A program made the position numbers and the translations under genes. A stretch of 64,000 nucleotides of DNA, taken from NCBI GenBank assembly GCA_950295325.1, contig OX485807.1:46052796-46116795 (forward strand). Reading direction: 5' to 3'. Position 1 is the first letter of the stretch. Every line of letters starts with the position of its first letter. This stretch comes from Polytrichum commune. Taxonomy: Eukaryota > Streptophyta > Polytrichopsida > Polytrichales > Polytrichaceae. Below the pieces are notes generated by a model. It saw only the letters and a program-made list of their open reading frames with translations, searched no databases and was not told where the DNA came from. Below are positions 44,232-56,694 of this stretch, in pieces.

Positions 44232-45030
44232 ATGGTGGAAATGAAGTTTTCATCACCGAAAGTAACAAGCCAAGACAAGGAGGGAGGGGACACCAAGGAG
44301 GATGGAAGAGAGAACCCCAAAACCAGAGCCGGAGAGGGAGGAAATCCCGATCCCGATGTGAAAATGTTCATGGAGATGCATGGGGTTATGGTAGCAATAT
44401 GTGTTTTTGATCCCAGGAATGCGCTTAATGCAACCTGGATAGGAGTAGTTAACAGAGGAAGTTTTGGGATTACAGGAAATGAAAAGAACACGGAGATACA
44501 CACGTCAAAACATAGCTTGGAGCAAGCAAGAGAGAAAACAAACAAGTTTTGATGCAACAAATAAAGCCAGGAGTGAATCCAGTAAACATGGATTCGGATC
44601 TGCGGGGGATTGTGAATGTGTGGTTTAAGTGCACTACAATGACATACATGTTACAACAGCGGAAGGGCGGAGCACTGGAGAGCAGATCAGGCCAAGGAGT
44701 ACGACAATGATCATGGAGTCTTTTGCGGATTGAGTTTGAACTTTGAAGTGGACCTAGACCAGCACAATTTGACCTGCTTGTGGGCAAGACTGGAGGATGG
44801 ATCCACAAACCAACAACACAACACAATGTGATGCGGAAATGGAAGATGCGAATCCCGAGGCCATCGCCAACATCAAGGATGATTTGGGCGAACCAACCCA
44901 TCCACTCGTTCCTTGCTGGATGCCTAAACCCTTGACTTCAAGGTTTAAACATAATTTTAGCGATTTCTTGGTCAAAACGGTAGCCACATTTGTATCCATT
45001 TCATTCGTGACATATGTTTTGTATATGTAG
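44232..45030 (+). CDS. Possible small hypothetical gene(s) with a hydrophobic C-terminus
   Basis: A locally GC-richer stretch keeps three plus-strand frames open in series: 44232-44552 (106 residues, charged start, then MVAICVFDPRNALNATWIG), about 44551-44709 (52 residues) and 44797-45030 (77 residues, acidic, ending in the hydrophobic TVATFVSISFVTYVLYM, which could be a tail anchor). The frames differ and I see no clear splice signals joining them. I do not recognise any family. It may be a real unannotated gene, a decayed one, or chance; minus-strand frames also overlap. Confidence 0.25.
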
Positions 45031-45169
45031 TGGAGGCATTTATTACATTAAATTGAAAAGCTTAGTATAAATACATGAGTTCATTTTCTAGCATGTTGTT
45101 AGTGCGCATACATTTGTCTTTCTTTATAAACTTTTTGTATATAGGGGGTTTAATTACATAGTGACCCAC

Positions 45170-46375
45170 GCACGTCATTTAGGTTTTCAATGAAGAGTCC
45201 ACCCCCGGGTACTAGGGGGGCTTAAGAAGGTTGAAAAGGAGGAAGTCCCTTTCTTTTACGGCAAAGAGGCCACACTTGGGTGGGACCCGGACCGTTGGGG
45301 GTGGGTTGAAGGCTACGGCTTCCTTAACTATACCACAAAATTTGGTAGAGGCTCAATTGTCAATAAGATCATGGGCATGACTAGGGTGGTGGACAAATGA
45401 CAATGTTACCTCTTGGGCAACTACAAGTTTTACTAGTCCTAGGTGCGTGTGGGATTTGGCATACTTTGGCAAAGAAACTGCATTTATGTGGTCTATTTGG
45501 CACAAGGTGGTAGCTATTAATGAATAGAATGCACGTATTGCACCAACATCCATATCTAAGCAATGTGTGTTTTGCCTTCCTAACACAAGCGAATTGGTTG
45601 TACATAAGTTTTGGAATTGCATTCAAGGCAAAAGAAATTGGCAATGGGCCACCTTTATCATGCCCAAATTTTGTGGGGTTCGTACCAATAATTACGATAG
45701 CTTTCATTGGAAACAAACCTTTTGGGTGGGGGGGCGGGGGACATGATTCCTAAGAAGTTTGTCAAGAAAATGAAAATTTGGCACCTTCTTTAGGGCATTT
45801 TTCTTTGGACTATCTTGATTGAGCAAAAACACCTGGTGTTCAACCAAGAACAATGGCATGACTCCAAGGTCAAACACCTCATTTGGAATGACCTTTGTAT
45901 GTATGCCAAGGTTGCTTGGTAGAGGGTGGTTATGTTAGGATTAGTGCTTATTTGACCAAAACCATCTTCAAAGGCTTCGCCAAAACTTGGGGTGCTAGGA
46001 ATATCCTTTGTAGATGTGACAATTTGAGAATCACCTGGAATTGGAAACCTTAGCATATGTAGGTAGTTTGGCACTTTGATTAGCTACATGGTGGCTCGAG
46101 GGTTGTTCTTGGCTAGTTGGGTAGGGGTGGTCCTATGTTAGGTGACTTGGTGGGTTGTCCATGGTGGGGTCAATGTTACTTGGGTTGTTTGTTACTCTTT
46201 ACATGGCGATGTGGTGCATCCGATGGGCTCCACCCCCCCTTGAAGTGAACGTATCTTTCCTTAGTTCTTAATGCATTTGGTGTTGGCTTTTGGCCTTCTG
46301 TCTCTTATTTTATTATATACATTAAGATTTAAATAAAGAAAAGGATCAAAAAAAGAAAAGAAAAGGACTCGTGAC
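45170..46375 (+). pseudogene. 3' remnant of a LINE retrotransposon (zf-RVT-like end)
   Basis: Conceptual translation with frame changes and stops gives the C-terminal part of a plant LINE ORF2: FGKETAFMWSIWHKVVAINE, then ISKQCVFCLPNTSE and VVHKFWNCIQGKRNWQWAT, that is, the C..C....E..H.FW.C pattern of the zf-RVT domain. Past a frameshift it reads KKMKIWHLL, VFNQEQWHDSKVKHLIWNDL and YAKVAW. Stops interrupt it repeatedly. A roughly 300-bp untranslated tail ends in A-rich sequence near 46345-46375, as expected of a 5'-truncated non-LTR insertion. Its 5' limit is uncertain. Confidence 0.7.
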
Positions 46376-47690
46376 ATACTCTCAAAGGAACAAGTCTGAA
46401 ATTCATCAAAGAACAAAGCAATCAATCATCACGTACTCCCGGTGCCACTACAAATTTCTTTGTAAGAAGGGTGGGAACATAGCCAGTGATACACCCTAGC
46501 AGGTAAATAAAATACACCATGTACCCATATTTTATCAAATTGTCCAAGATATGACTAGGAGTATCATAGAATCAGCAACGGTGCATTTTCAAGCAATCGT
46601 GGCATATTCAAGGAGATCCCCCTCACATTTGTTTCTATCACTTCAACTGTACAACTATCATCAATGAAGATGTGATCATTCTAGCTTCTCCAATTACCCA
46701 AACCACAATGTCTTGCATAAAGTGCCCAACTTTTATGATTATTCTGAATGCTTAATGGCACATTCTTCCCAAAAGTAGACATTGTTGATGAGGCAAGTGT
46801 TCCTAAGAGCAAGGCTTTTCCTTGAGGATTTAGAGGCCACCTTGTGGACAATGTGAATCACCCACAACCACACATTGTGAGTTTGTGGGCAGAGTCAAAA
46901 ACATGTAGAACTTCCATCTTCTTCACACCCATAATCACACAAATGGCTTGCATGGAATTAATGGTTGCTTGGGCATGAGGTGAGCACAAACATGGCATAA
47001 TGCTTCTGCATATGGTAGGTCCATTCGCCTCTACCTTATAAACACCCATTTGGGGATGTCTAAATTGCATGTGAAAATTGGACTCCAATCCATTGGTTTA
47101 ATAACATGGACTAGCTTCCAATTAATGAACCTTGGAAGCTCACTCTCAATGCACATGGTGGGCATTTGCCAAGCACAAAATTCATTAGTTTTAATGCCAA
47201 ACTTGTATTGCCCTCCTTTGAAGCTAATACATCTACCTTATGGAAGGGGTCAGTACTGGACCGGATACTATACAAGCCTTTGTCATAAAGAATAGTAGTT
47301 ATTCGTTTTGAGAAACCCACTGCATGGTTGTGTTCCATTCTATATTTAGAAACTGACATGGGCCTCCACTATCTTACCTTCATGGGAAGAAACTTAGAAA
47401 TAGGAAGAAATCGACGCTAGTACAAATAATGAATAGTAAGAATATTGTGAATAGTGTATGTATTTTCAATGGTAGGGCTATTATAGATAGTATTTTCAAG
47501 GAATAATAATGGGATGAACAATGATTCTTGTGCAGAATGTTGGGATTATAACTCCACTCAAATTTCCAAGTTCAGCATGAATGTATGAATAGTAAATGGA
47601 TGTTCCCACTTTCTTCAAGAATATAATTGACATAGTCAAGGGTCATGGAACTGACACACATGGCTAAAATGATGTTATGCAACTCCAGTC
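46376..47690. other. Gene-free stretch, possibly more retroelement debris
   Basis: Minus-strand frames around 46858-47359 are broken and Cys/His-bearing. They might be another LINE scrap but match nothing firmly. No other feature is visible. Confidence 0.3.
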
Positions 47691-48390
47691 CTTTGAGAAC
47701 AAATGGTACACCCAAATACCTCCACTATGGGTGGAACATAGATGTTGAAGTGCACTAAAAACAAAGTGCTAGGTATATCACCCATCCGAGTATTATTCTG
47801 GCCTTAGGCAACTCATGCCCCCTTCCCACTTGATTTTCCAAATAACCAAAGTTTTTCCTAAAACCTGGGTAAAGCTCCCCCGGTTATAGTAGAGGCATCC
47901 GGCTACTGCAATGCACCTACAAGAACTTGCTCCAGAGATTTTCAAGTAGGTTTCAATTGAGTAGCTTTCACATGTGTTCATTGTTTTATTTACCAAGCAA
48001 TGAATGTTGGATAGTTTTTGTCCCGTCCCAAAATGCCTTACTACTCATTTATCTTACCATTGGTTTTTGTTAATGGAGCTCCTCGTGCCCTCGTAGCTAA
48101 GGCTAAAAGCAACCAATCACAAGGGCGGGAGGCAACATTTTTAAAAGTCCTACATTCTTGCCTCAAGTCTAGGTACCAATGGGAGGGTCGGTGCTTGAGG
48201 CTTAAAACCCTCCACCTTTAAACCATGCCACATCATTTGCCAACTAGGCTTTGCATTAGATAATGTCGATGGTGTGAAGGCTGTGTTTTTAAAACCAACT
48301 TTTAGGCTTAGCTAAAGTCAGGTGGGGAGGGGGCATTAACCTCGGAGTTCCCATAGGATCAAACTTAAGACCTTAGGTTTGAGCCACCCA
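47690..48390 (-). mobile_element. 5S rRNA-derived repeat, copy 3, interrupted
   Basis: The segments 47690-47815 and 48339-48390 join to give the same 5S-derived unit as copies 1 and 2. The head on the minus strand starts GGGTGGCTCAAACC, followed by GATCCTATGGGAACTCCGAGG; after the insertion it resumes GCCTAAGGCCAGAATAATAC and CGGATGGGTGATA. The interruption is a 520-bp MITE. Only part of the tail is recognisable. Confidence 0.8.
47816..48335 (+). mobile_element. TIR MITE, TGCCCCCTCCCC family, copy B, inside the 5S-derived repeat
   Basis: 520 bp. Ends TGCCCCCTTCCCACTTGA and TCAGGTGGGGAGGGGGCA. The right flank is TTA (48336-48338) and the left flank TCA (47813-47815). Copy 2 of the 5S repeat has TTA at this point uninterrupted (GGCAGCTTAACCTC), so the left copy has mutated and the target was TTA. 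Confidence 0.93.
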
Positions 48391-48989
48391 ACAACATAGG
48401 GTATATTTTATTTTCTCCGCTTGTCCACCATTCACCAAATCACTACAAGCCAACAATGAATACATAACCTAAACCCTAGAACCAGATGATATCCGGCCCT
48501 AGATGAATCAAACCGGATGAAATTCACCTATTACATAATTAATCTAAGTAAAAATCCTCCTCAAAATGGTTGCCGGTTGAAATCCGTTTTTTTTTAAAAA
48601 AGCACCGGTTTCACATCCTCCACTTTCCCAATTCAACCGGACTTTCCACAAAACCAACCGGCCGCCATTACACTAAATACCAGTTCTCCCCATACATTGA
48701 TTATGTAATGTTGTAATGTTCAAACTACCTACTAGTAGAAATACTAGTATTTTCATTTTCATTTTTATTTTTATTATTTTTTTGAGACAGAAGGCCAACA
48801 CAACCAACACCAAGATGAATAAAACCAATAAAACACATATTTGCATTTCATTGTAAGGTTGAAATCTGCAGTGTTAAACTATAGCAATGAGTGATTGCAA
48901 ACAATAAATGACAGTGACACCATAAACAGTGTAGTAGCCTTGAGGGCCTCTAAATGTAACAACTCTCTATGTACAGTACACACACATTA
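48391..48989. other. AT-rich spacer, no gene
   Basis: Contains several CCGG-rich motifs (48490-48700) such as AACCGG and ACCGGTT that resemble the interior of the hAT-type MITE at 3912-4137, but no ends could be defined. Confidence 0.35.
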
Positions 48990-49500
48990 TGCCCCCTCCC
49001 CACTTGACATTAGCAAATAACCAAAGACTTTCCTAAAACCCGGGTAAAGCTCCCTCGGTTATAGCGGACACGTCCGGCCATCTCAATGCACCTACAAGAA
49101 CTTGCTCCGGAGATTTCCAAGTAGGTTTTAGTGTAGTAGCTTTCACACATGTTCATTGCTTTATCTACCAACCAATGAATGTTGGAAAGTTTTTGTCCCA
49201 TCCCCAAATGCCTTAATACTTACCACCGGTTTTTGTTAATGGAGCTCCTCGTGTCCTCATAGCTAAGACTAAAAGCAACCAATCACAAGAGCAGGAGGCA
49301 ACACTTTTAGAAGTCCTACATTCTTGTCTCATGTCTAGGTACCGATGGGAGGGTCGGTAGTTTTAGCTTAAAACCTCCACTTTTAAGCCATGCCACATCA
49401 TTTGCCAACTAGGCTCGGCACTAGATAATGTTGATGGTGTGAACGCTCATTTTTAAGAACCCACTTTTAGGCTTAGCTAATGTCAAGTGGGGAGGGGGCA
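48990..49500 (+). mobile_element. TIR MITE, TGCCCCCTCCCC family, copy C
   Basis: 511 bp, with ends TGCCCCCTCCCCACTTGAC and its inverse, flanked by intact TTA at 48987-48989 and 49501-49503. It lies in the same direction as copies B and D. A 65-residue minus-strand frame (49010-49207) is shared by B, C and D but is broken in A, and has no recognisable function. Confidence 0.94.
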
Positions 49501-50063
49501 TTAGTGATATATGTGTACACTGTATATTTATTATTAGTGCCAAGTTTACTCAAACTCATAAATGAAATATATATGTGCATGAATATGTGAAAAAATTAGT
49601 GTAACATAAAAGCATAATATTTTGTTTGAAAAAAAATCACAGGGTTGGCATATGAACTTGTTTAATGTGCCATAATTTCATTAATGCAGTGTATTTTATA
49701 CTGTTTTCATTTTTACTGAATTGATGCAAACTTTGAACTCGTTGTTGGTGAAGACAGGATTTTCACAACCCTGTGACATGGGCATAAGTAAAGTTAAAAT
49801 TAGTGCCCTCGCCACACAAAACTTGTGGTGAAGCTCAAGCTTGGATTGAGTATGGTGGGCCAGCAATGTAAAAATAACTTGGAGCCTTTGAATGTGCCAA
49901 AGTTGGTGGGAGTTGTCTCAAATTTGGCATCCGCTCTTTTTCAAATGAATTCAAACCTGGCTCACAAATCAAAGCTTTTCGAGTTTGTTTCACTCATCGT
50001 GGACTTTGGAACCATAGCAAAGTCAACGTCCAAGTTCTTGTATGGTGTTTCAATTGAGTCTAA

Positions 50064-50452
50064 GGGCAAGCCCAGTGACCCCGCACCTGCATCTGCATTT
50101 GCGCTTTCTCATCCGCGATGCAGATGCAGATGCAGGATATTGTCCCAATCACCCTGCTATACCCTAAAATTAGATGTAAAATAATACAGGAAGTGTATAA
50201 CTCCCTGTATTTCGGCGAGATATGCAGGGATCATGCTATCGGCTAAGGACAAACAACTTCATGGCAGCTTTTAACTAAAGACAACTCAATATGGTAGGGC
50301 CGCAGAAAACTACAAATCATTTTAGAGGAAATTATGATGAAAGCAATGTAGAATGAGTGGCAGTTTTGCCTGGGTCTACATTTGCATTCTGGATGGAGGC
50401 CACTTTTCATTCCCGAATGCAGATGTAGATCCAGGAACGACTGGGCTTGCTC
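50064..50452. mobile_element. PIF/Harbinger-like MITE, GGGCAAGCCCAGT family, 389 bp
   Basis: The left end GGGCAAGCCCAGTGAC and the inverted right end GAGCAAGCCCAGTCGT match over the first 13 bp with one mismatch, and an inner GCATCTGCATT-type pairing continues the arms. TAA flanks both ends (50061-50063, 50453-50455). No coding frame of its own. Confidence 0.87.
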
Positions 50453-50455
50453 TAA

Positions 50456-53400
50456 CTTAATACACAATGAAACAAGATGGCATGGCCAGGATAGGCTCTG
50501 TTCCAATTGATCTATTCACTTTAATAGAATTAGCACAATGTGGTACAATACAATGGTGGTATAAATTGACATTGTAGTATAAATGTAATGTTGGCATAAT
50601 ATCATACTTTAAGAGTGAGTTTAGCGCATTTCTACTAAATGATTTTTAAGAATAAAAAAAGTGATTTGGAGAAATGATTAAAAATATGTAAAAATTTCAA
50701 CTCTAACAATATAAAAGTGCTAAATGTGATGCCACAAGGGTTTGAATCAAAACCTCTTAGGTTCCAAACATACAATTAGTAAAGTCTCTTTAGTCACAAC
50801 CATAGTTTTAAGCAAACCCCACCCTCACCATCTTAGCATCCGTCATGCTTCATACATACTATCCTTAGGTATTTCCTAATTTTTCACATTTTTAGCAATT
50901 TGACTCAGAAAAATTAAATAATTTGGCATGCTTTTCTATAACTCCTTAAAGTCAAACGTATTATAAAACTACAATACCATGATATTAACATATGAACCTA
51001 GAATGAACTTCTCATGAAATTATGATGAATGTTTAATGAAATCCTAACATTCTAAAGGAGTTTTGTGAATGCAGAATGTATATGAACACTTGATGTAATT
51101 TTGAGAAACTTATGAGGAATTCATGAGATGCTAGGGAATTTATGAGAGAATTTTGAGACATTTTGGGGAAAGTTTTGAGAAATCGTTGGAAAATTTATGG
51201 ATAAATTATCAATATCTACCAAGTAAGTAACTACATCATGTCTCTTGATGTGCTATATGCTATCTATCTGACATGTTATATGGACACAAAATTGATATTC
51301 TTAGTGAGTTTTTTATGAATCTAAAGTTGCGTGTTGCAAGCCCTTCAACATGGTTGCTAAGAAGCTATAAAGTTACTAACATAGGATCAAAACTTTGTGT
51401 TTAGGGTGAATAGCAACCGGCATTTTATTCTAGGACATTCGTTATGTATTCTTAAAAAAAACTCAATGTCAACGGAGTTCAAGCTAAGAAATTAAAGTCT
51501 CTCATATTTGGCTTGCACCTCCCCTCCATTGGCCACATACTCCTCATTCCAACATCCAATGTCTATCTTTGAGGTCCCCTGCAAGGCTTAAAGCCCAATG
51601 TCCAAGGTCGGTGCAACGAACATCCAACTCCAAGTTCAACTCGTATAAAGGATAGGCCACCTACAAAATTGAGAGCCCATAGCTAAGAGCTCCAATTCAG
51701 CATGTTGCAATTTCGAATACTCTCTAAATCTCTATCCATCCCTTCACATGCTTGTTGGTCTTATCTTACATTGAATTATGCCAAGATTGCTCAAACTTTT
51801 ACATCCCAAACTTCCAATTTTGCAAAGTCATGGTCTAGTGCAGAAGCCATGCTGGAGTTTTGTAAACTATACTCCCAATTGTGCAAACTCATGATATAGT
51901 GAAAAAACGTGTTGATTTTTTCCTAAAGTAGACCCCCACTTGTGCAAACTCATTCTTTGTAGTGGAAACCCCATTAATTTTTAATCTTTTTTCCATTACT
52001 CAAACTTGTATTTATAAAATTTCTTACATCCCGGGCAAGCATGGTTTTAGCACACCATAACTATGAGAGTTTGATAGCCATTGAGCTAGCTTGCAATCAT
52101 GGTCATCATTTTACATCAAATAAGGATGAGGTGTTGCTAGAGTCTTTGGCAAGACAAACAAGGATTGTTAGGTGATAGATGGCATTGGGGACCCATGCTA
52201 GGACAACTATCTATTCCAACTCAACCCTCTCCACCTAAGCTCTCGCCCCAAGATGTTGGTGCACCTGTGCCACCCTCAAAAAGATTGTGGAAGGAAAATT
52301 AATACATGCCAACACTTGAATCGGAGATATTGGCCAAGATGTCACATTCTTACTATGTGCATTTTGTGGAATACTCTTGCACAAGGAAGAATGTCACCCA
52401 ATTAGTGCCAAAATTTATAGTGTGGCAGAAAATGTACAAAGGACATTGTGTATGGGTAGGTCATATGTATGTTTTTGTGCACCATGTGTGGCAAAGAAAC
52501 ATTCGTTTAGGGGTCATTTATTTCCAAGGCATGAATTCAAGGTTCTCTATAATTACATAATTTACTAAAATGACCTATTTGTTTGCACCCTATCATTACT
52601 TATACTTCCCATACCAATGTAATTTATTATTGTCTACATTCCTTTTATGTAATCAAGAGTAATCCATGTCCAAACATATCATCGCATACATACAAATTCC
52701 ATCTTCATACATATTATTGCAACACACAATTCTTGAAGTCATTAATTTCATAGGGAATTCAAACAAAACACATCCACATCACACTAGCATACCATACACA
52801 ATATACATTTTGAAAGTGCATGTGTACTCACCAAAAAAGAAATTGACTATATACTAGAAAATACAACACCCACTGTGTAGAATTTTGTACACAATCACAA
52901 AGAAAATCGTATATGGGTACACAAAAATGAAAACTTAAAAATATAACAACCTCTTGTGAATTCAAAAAACCCCTGACTCCCAATTCTTGATCATACTAAA
53001 CATAAACTCTAGGATCTTAAACTTCGACCCCTATATTAGTTATACTAAAAAGAAATGGCCCACATTTTATACCTATCTGCTTTGCTTATAATGGGATTGT
53101 CTACTTTTAATGGGCCCTTCATTTATTTGAAATTCTTTTATAGTTTTCATTCCAAATGAATTTAATCCTCCCTATATTATGCCGCATGTTCTTTTTTAAA
53201 TGTACACCCACCCGTGATTTTGTAAGGACTTTCCTAATATCATATATCAAGAGGAGACACTAAAGAAGAGATTGAGAGATGCATTAACTCCACTGAGATA
53301 AATACATCTAATGAGCAAGGTAACAGAAAGGTTGTATCTTAGTGTGACGAGATTTTGCAAGGATTGAGGAGCACCGATGGGCATGCAACTAGGAATGCCC

Positions 53401-54042
53401 TTAAACACCGCCAATCCATCTTGCAAATTTCCACCTTTACTCAGTGAGAAACCCAACCAACCAATTCATTAGATGATAATGCATAATAATATTATATATA
53501 TATATATAATAATAACTTCGGTCTCCTCCGGAGACCGACGTGAATTAAGTGTTTGTTCGATCCACCTCCAATCCCATGCCCACAGGACAAGGGTATGGAG
53601 GAAAAGATCTACTCCCCCCTTTCGAGAGTAGACACTTTATGATAATGCAACTAGTCTTCCAGACACATTAGAGGTTGCTAGCACCACAAGTACACAAGAA
53701 TGAACTAAGAGGCCTATGACAATAGGAGGAATGTTATGAGCACAATCAAAGAGTATGGTTAGCATGGCAAGGATGTGAGAGGCTAGTAGAAACGTTGGGG
53801 AGTCGTTGTTGGTCGCTAGGGTTAAGATCAATGAACAAAAATAATTATAGTATTTCAAGATAGCCAACATGGAGAAGGCTCGTGATTTAGTTGTAATCAC
53901 AAAAAACTCAAAGCCTAAGCCTAGCTTAAACACCACTACTGGATTTCCTTGCACCCTATTTAGGAATGTAGTATCAAGTGATATGAAATCTTTACTCCAG
54001 TTAGACCACCAAGTTTACACTAACCTCCATTTTACAAAGGCT
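50456..54042. other. Gene-free stretch
   Basis: AT-rich sequence with short open frames only. A TA run lies at about 53493-53511, followed by a small GC-rich inverted motif (CGGTCTCC and GGAGACCG) near 53520. I see no RNA gene and no transposon ends. Confidence 0.4.
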
Positions 54043-54211
54043 TAACATTATTAAGCAATGTCATGTGGGCCTTGAGAATATAAGCATGGAATGACCCAAC
54101 CTAGTGCAGGGGGCTCAGAGTAAGTCCGAATTTGCACTAGGTTGGGGCATCCCATGGTTATATATTCCTAGGGCTTGCATGACCAAACACACACTGCTCA
54201 ATGATGTTATG
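54043..54211. repeat. Foldback repeat, about 170 bp
   Basis: Arms of about 75 bp pair imperfectly. The left arm holds GTCATGTGGGCCTTGAGAAT and GACCCAACCTAGTGCA; the right arm read inverted holds GTCATGCAAGCCCTAGGAAT and CCCCAACCTAGTGCA. A solitary arm of the same family lies near 38805-38865. No target duplication is clear. Confidence 0.75.
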
Positions 54212-54333
54212 GGCCACTACACTCCATTACCTACTTTAAGATATTAGCATTTTCAACTCCACCTCGATGAACTTCAAGTCCCCTTAGCCTTTTGACATTA
54301 AAATCGGTTTCCATATCAATTTCATGAGAGTAA

Positions 54334-54904
54334 GGGCCACATCACACATGAGCCAAGAGCCGTGACCTTGTAATGGTGAGGACCCTTGACTCTCATCCAA
54401 AGGCCGCACCATGGGTGTTGGGAAAGCTGCTTTATGTAGTCACGGGCCCTCAAGCATAGTGTGAAGTGAGAATGGACCATGTTGCGGGACCATTGCATTG
54501 TTTGCTTGCGGAAAAAGAGGGGAGGATTTGGTTTAATATAACATGTCTCAAACTCTATCAATTTAAGAGAACTACTTGGAGTTGTGTGTCTGTCCTGCAA
54601 TCTGTCCTGAAATATGTCTTTCTAGAAAAAATATTATAAAAAAGTCACGGTACCCCGGAATTTACGTCAGGCCCACCTCTTGGAAAAGGTGGGCCTGACG
54701 AAAATACCGGGAGACCATGAAACCTCATCCATAGTCCGCCATGTAAAACTCCATGTAGGCTTTTCATCCATGACGTCTTCTTTGGGCCTTTAGACCTTCA
54801 CGTTTGTGTGTGAAGTGAACTTGGACGGTTTCCGCCCTTTCGACCAATGAGAGCTCTTAGATTGCAATGGTCACGGGCCTTCAGTCTTGTGTGTGAAGTG
54901 GCCC
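54334..54904. mobile_element. PIF/Harbinger-like MITE, GGGCCACTTC family, copy 2
   Basis: 571 bp, aligned end to end with copy 1 at 30177-30767 in the same direction and flanked by TAA (54331-54333, 54905-54907). It contains a tight internal hairpin at about 54667-54702: 14-bp perfect arms (CGTCAGGCCCACCT) and an 8-base loop, less perfect in copy 1. Confidence 0.92.
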
Positions 54905-54907
54905 TAA

Positions 54908-55213
54908 TAAACTACAAAGTGAGGCAAGCCTGGGCAACTGTAGGACATTCCATAAGACAGGAAGGAGGGTGAGCCCATACACATGCAACCTGAAGAAGAT
55001 GTTGCGGCCCCAGCAGATCCGTAGTGGATAATCTTCTATAATAAGCCTTTGGATGCTGTCGTCTCTTTCTATCTGGCTCCAAAGCTCAAGAAAATCAGGG
55101 CAATCATCCCTAACAAGTCGGCTGCCAATGCCAAAATAGGCCCAATATATTTCCCACAGTTTCGGACCTGGCAGAGAACAAGCAATGGAGCTGGGCACCA
55201 CTAGGGCAGGCCA
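54908..55213 (-). pseudogene. Possible exon remnant abutting a MITE
   Basis: A minus-strand frame of about 100 residues is coding-like in composition: LPGPKLWEIYWAYFGIG, then DDCPDFLELWSQIERDD and LLPVLWNVLQLPRL. It is open right up to the target duplication of MITE copy 2 and begins just after an in-frame stop. I cannot name the family. It may be a gene fragment into which the MITE inserted. Confidence 0.3.
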
Positions 55214-55529
55214 GGCCTGGGGCTAGAGGCCTCTGCCTCTTTGAGGAGAGAGAGAATATAACACTCTAACTTCTCTAATATCACGCCTATGCCAACCAAT
55301 GTGCACGTGCTGTTAAGGAGGTCTGTGGTGTTAACATGGATGTGTGATTATAGAGAATTAGTGTAGCGTGTGACAATGTGGAATAACACAAAGTCAACAA
55401 TGCAATAATGAAAATAACTGATAATGACGATAACGTGATGCGTACGAGCGTATGGTTTGAATTATGTGGTGGAAGATTTTTAATGTCATATTTTGTGATA
55501 TTTGCGAGGGTGACATTACGGAGGTTATG

Positions 55530-56690
55530 GTGTATGTTGTATATGAGCATGCCTCTCATCCGTCCAACATAAAAACTTTCACCCATCTGAGTTTGCTGTT
55601 GATTTATCTCAAATGATCTCAAGTGTGCTACCTTGGAGGACTTGAAACTAGTTGTGGTGTCAAATCAAATTGAACAAGCAACCTCTTGGTTGAAAACTAT
55701 TTTAAGGCTTTTATGTTGGATGAATGAAAGGTACGCTCTTATATGCTAATTCCCTCTCCCCCCCCCCCCCTCTTTGAGCTAGACACCTACCACTATTATC
55801 CAAGGTGAAAAACGCATGTAATCCTATTACAACATTCATATGTCCTTTTAAAAAAAATTGTTGATCACAAAATTAGCATCAAGGGTCCCAAATCAATGTC
55901 CAGGGAGATTTTTGGGCATAATAAGTTGAGATCCTAGTGTTTCCAAGGTCAACCAATTAGATTACATGTTGACATCTTTTGGGTTTTCTTGGAATTCCCC
56001 TAAAATGATCGGTATTTTTTCTAAAGTCAAAAATTTCAACCGGCTATTTCTCAAACTAAACTGGTTTATATTTAATCAAAACTATTATTCCATTTAGTAT
56101 ATGGGATTTTTTCCCCAAAAAACAAGCACTATTTTATCAAATCTCAAAATCAGTGAGGGCTAGAATTTGTACTAAGTGATATTAAAACCACATGTACAAG
56201 CTCATATACCATACCTTTCAAGAGAACTAGTGCACGCTCTAAAGTGTTTGTAGAATGCATCATTTGCTTTGGTGACTTCAAAGAGGCTTTCTTCTTCATT
56301 TTTTTCAGTCAATGCCATTCACTCTTGGGGCATCTCTTCACACTAAGAATCTAAAGAGAGCTTGTATTAAGAGTTTCCGGCACTTTGGTACTTTAGGTTC
56401 CCGAAACCCTAGATCTTTTGGTGGCACTAGTTTTGTTGCATGAGGAAATTTACTATCAACTTTACTTATCTCCCACACACATTGTTAGCCCACCCTCACT
56501 AAATGGGATAACTGATGTCATGGTCAGTTCTCCCTATTCCTTGCCCCAAATTAGTTGGGAGGGATCCACTTCAATAATTGAGATGAATAAACCACAAACT
56601 TATGGGGGATCATACTTTTTCACTATACCCCCTTTACTTTGGTATTAGTGATGGGACCCAACTCAAGTAAGTGGGCGTCTAACCTTGGCC
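55530..56690. repeat. Dispersed repeat shared with 43400-43960
   Basis: Carries the same ordered blocks as the copy near 43.4-43.96 kb, lengthened by a hAT-like MITE relic in the middle and closed by MITE copy 3 inserted at its TTGGCCCTAA motif. The 43.9-kb copy reads TTGGCCCTAATAG there and so shows the empty site. A C run lies near 55758. Confidence 0.62.
55901..56118. mobile_element. Diverged relative of the hAT-type MITE
   Basis: Aligns in order with 3912-4137: GGGAGATTTTTGGGCATAAT, GAGATCCTAGTGTTT, ACATGTTGACATC, ATGATCGGTA, CAACCGGCTATTTCTC. The terminal repeats are eroded (CAGGGAGATT on the left, TTTTTCCCC on the right) and no 8-bp duplication is visible, so this is the older copy. 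Confidence 0.72.
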
Positions 56691-56694
56691 CTAA

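Noticed and set aside
53518-53640. tRNA-like B-box (GTTCGATCC) and small inverted motif
   Set aside because: No A-box at a suitable distance and no second copy seen.
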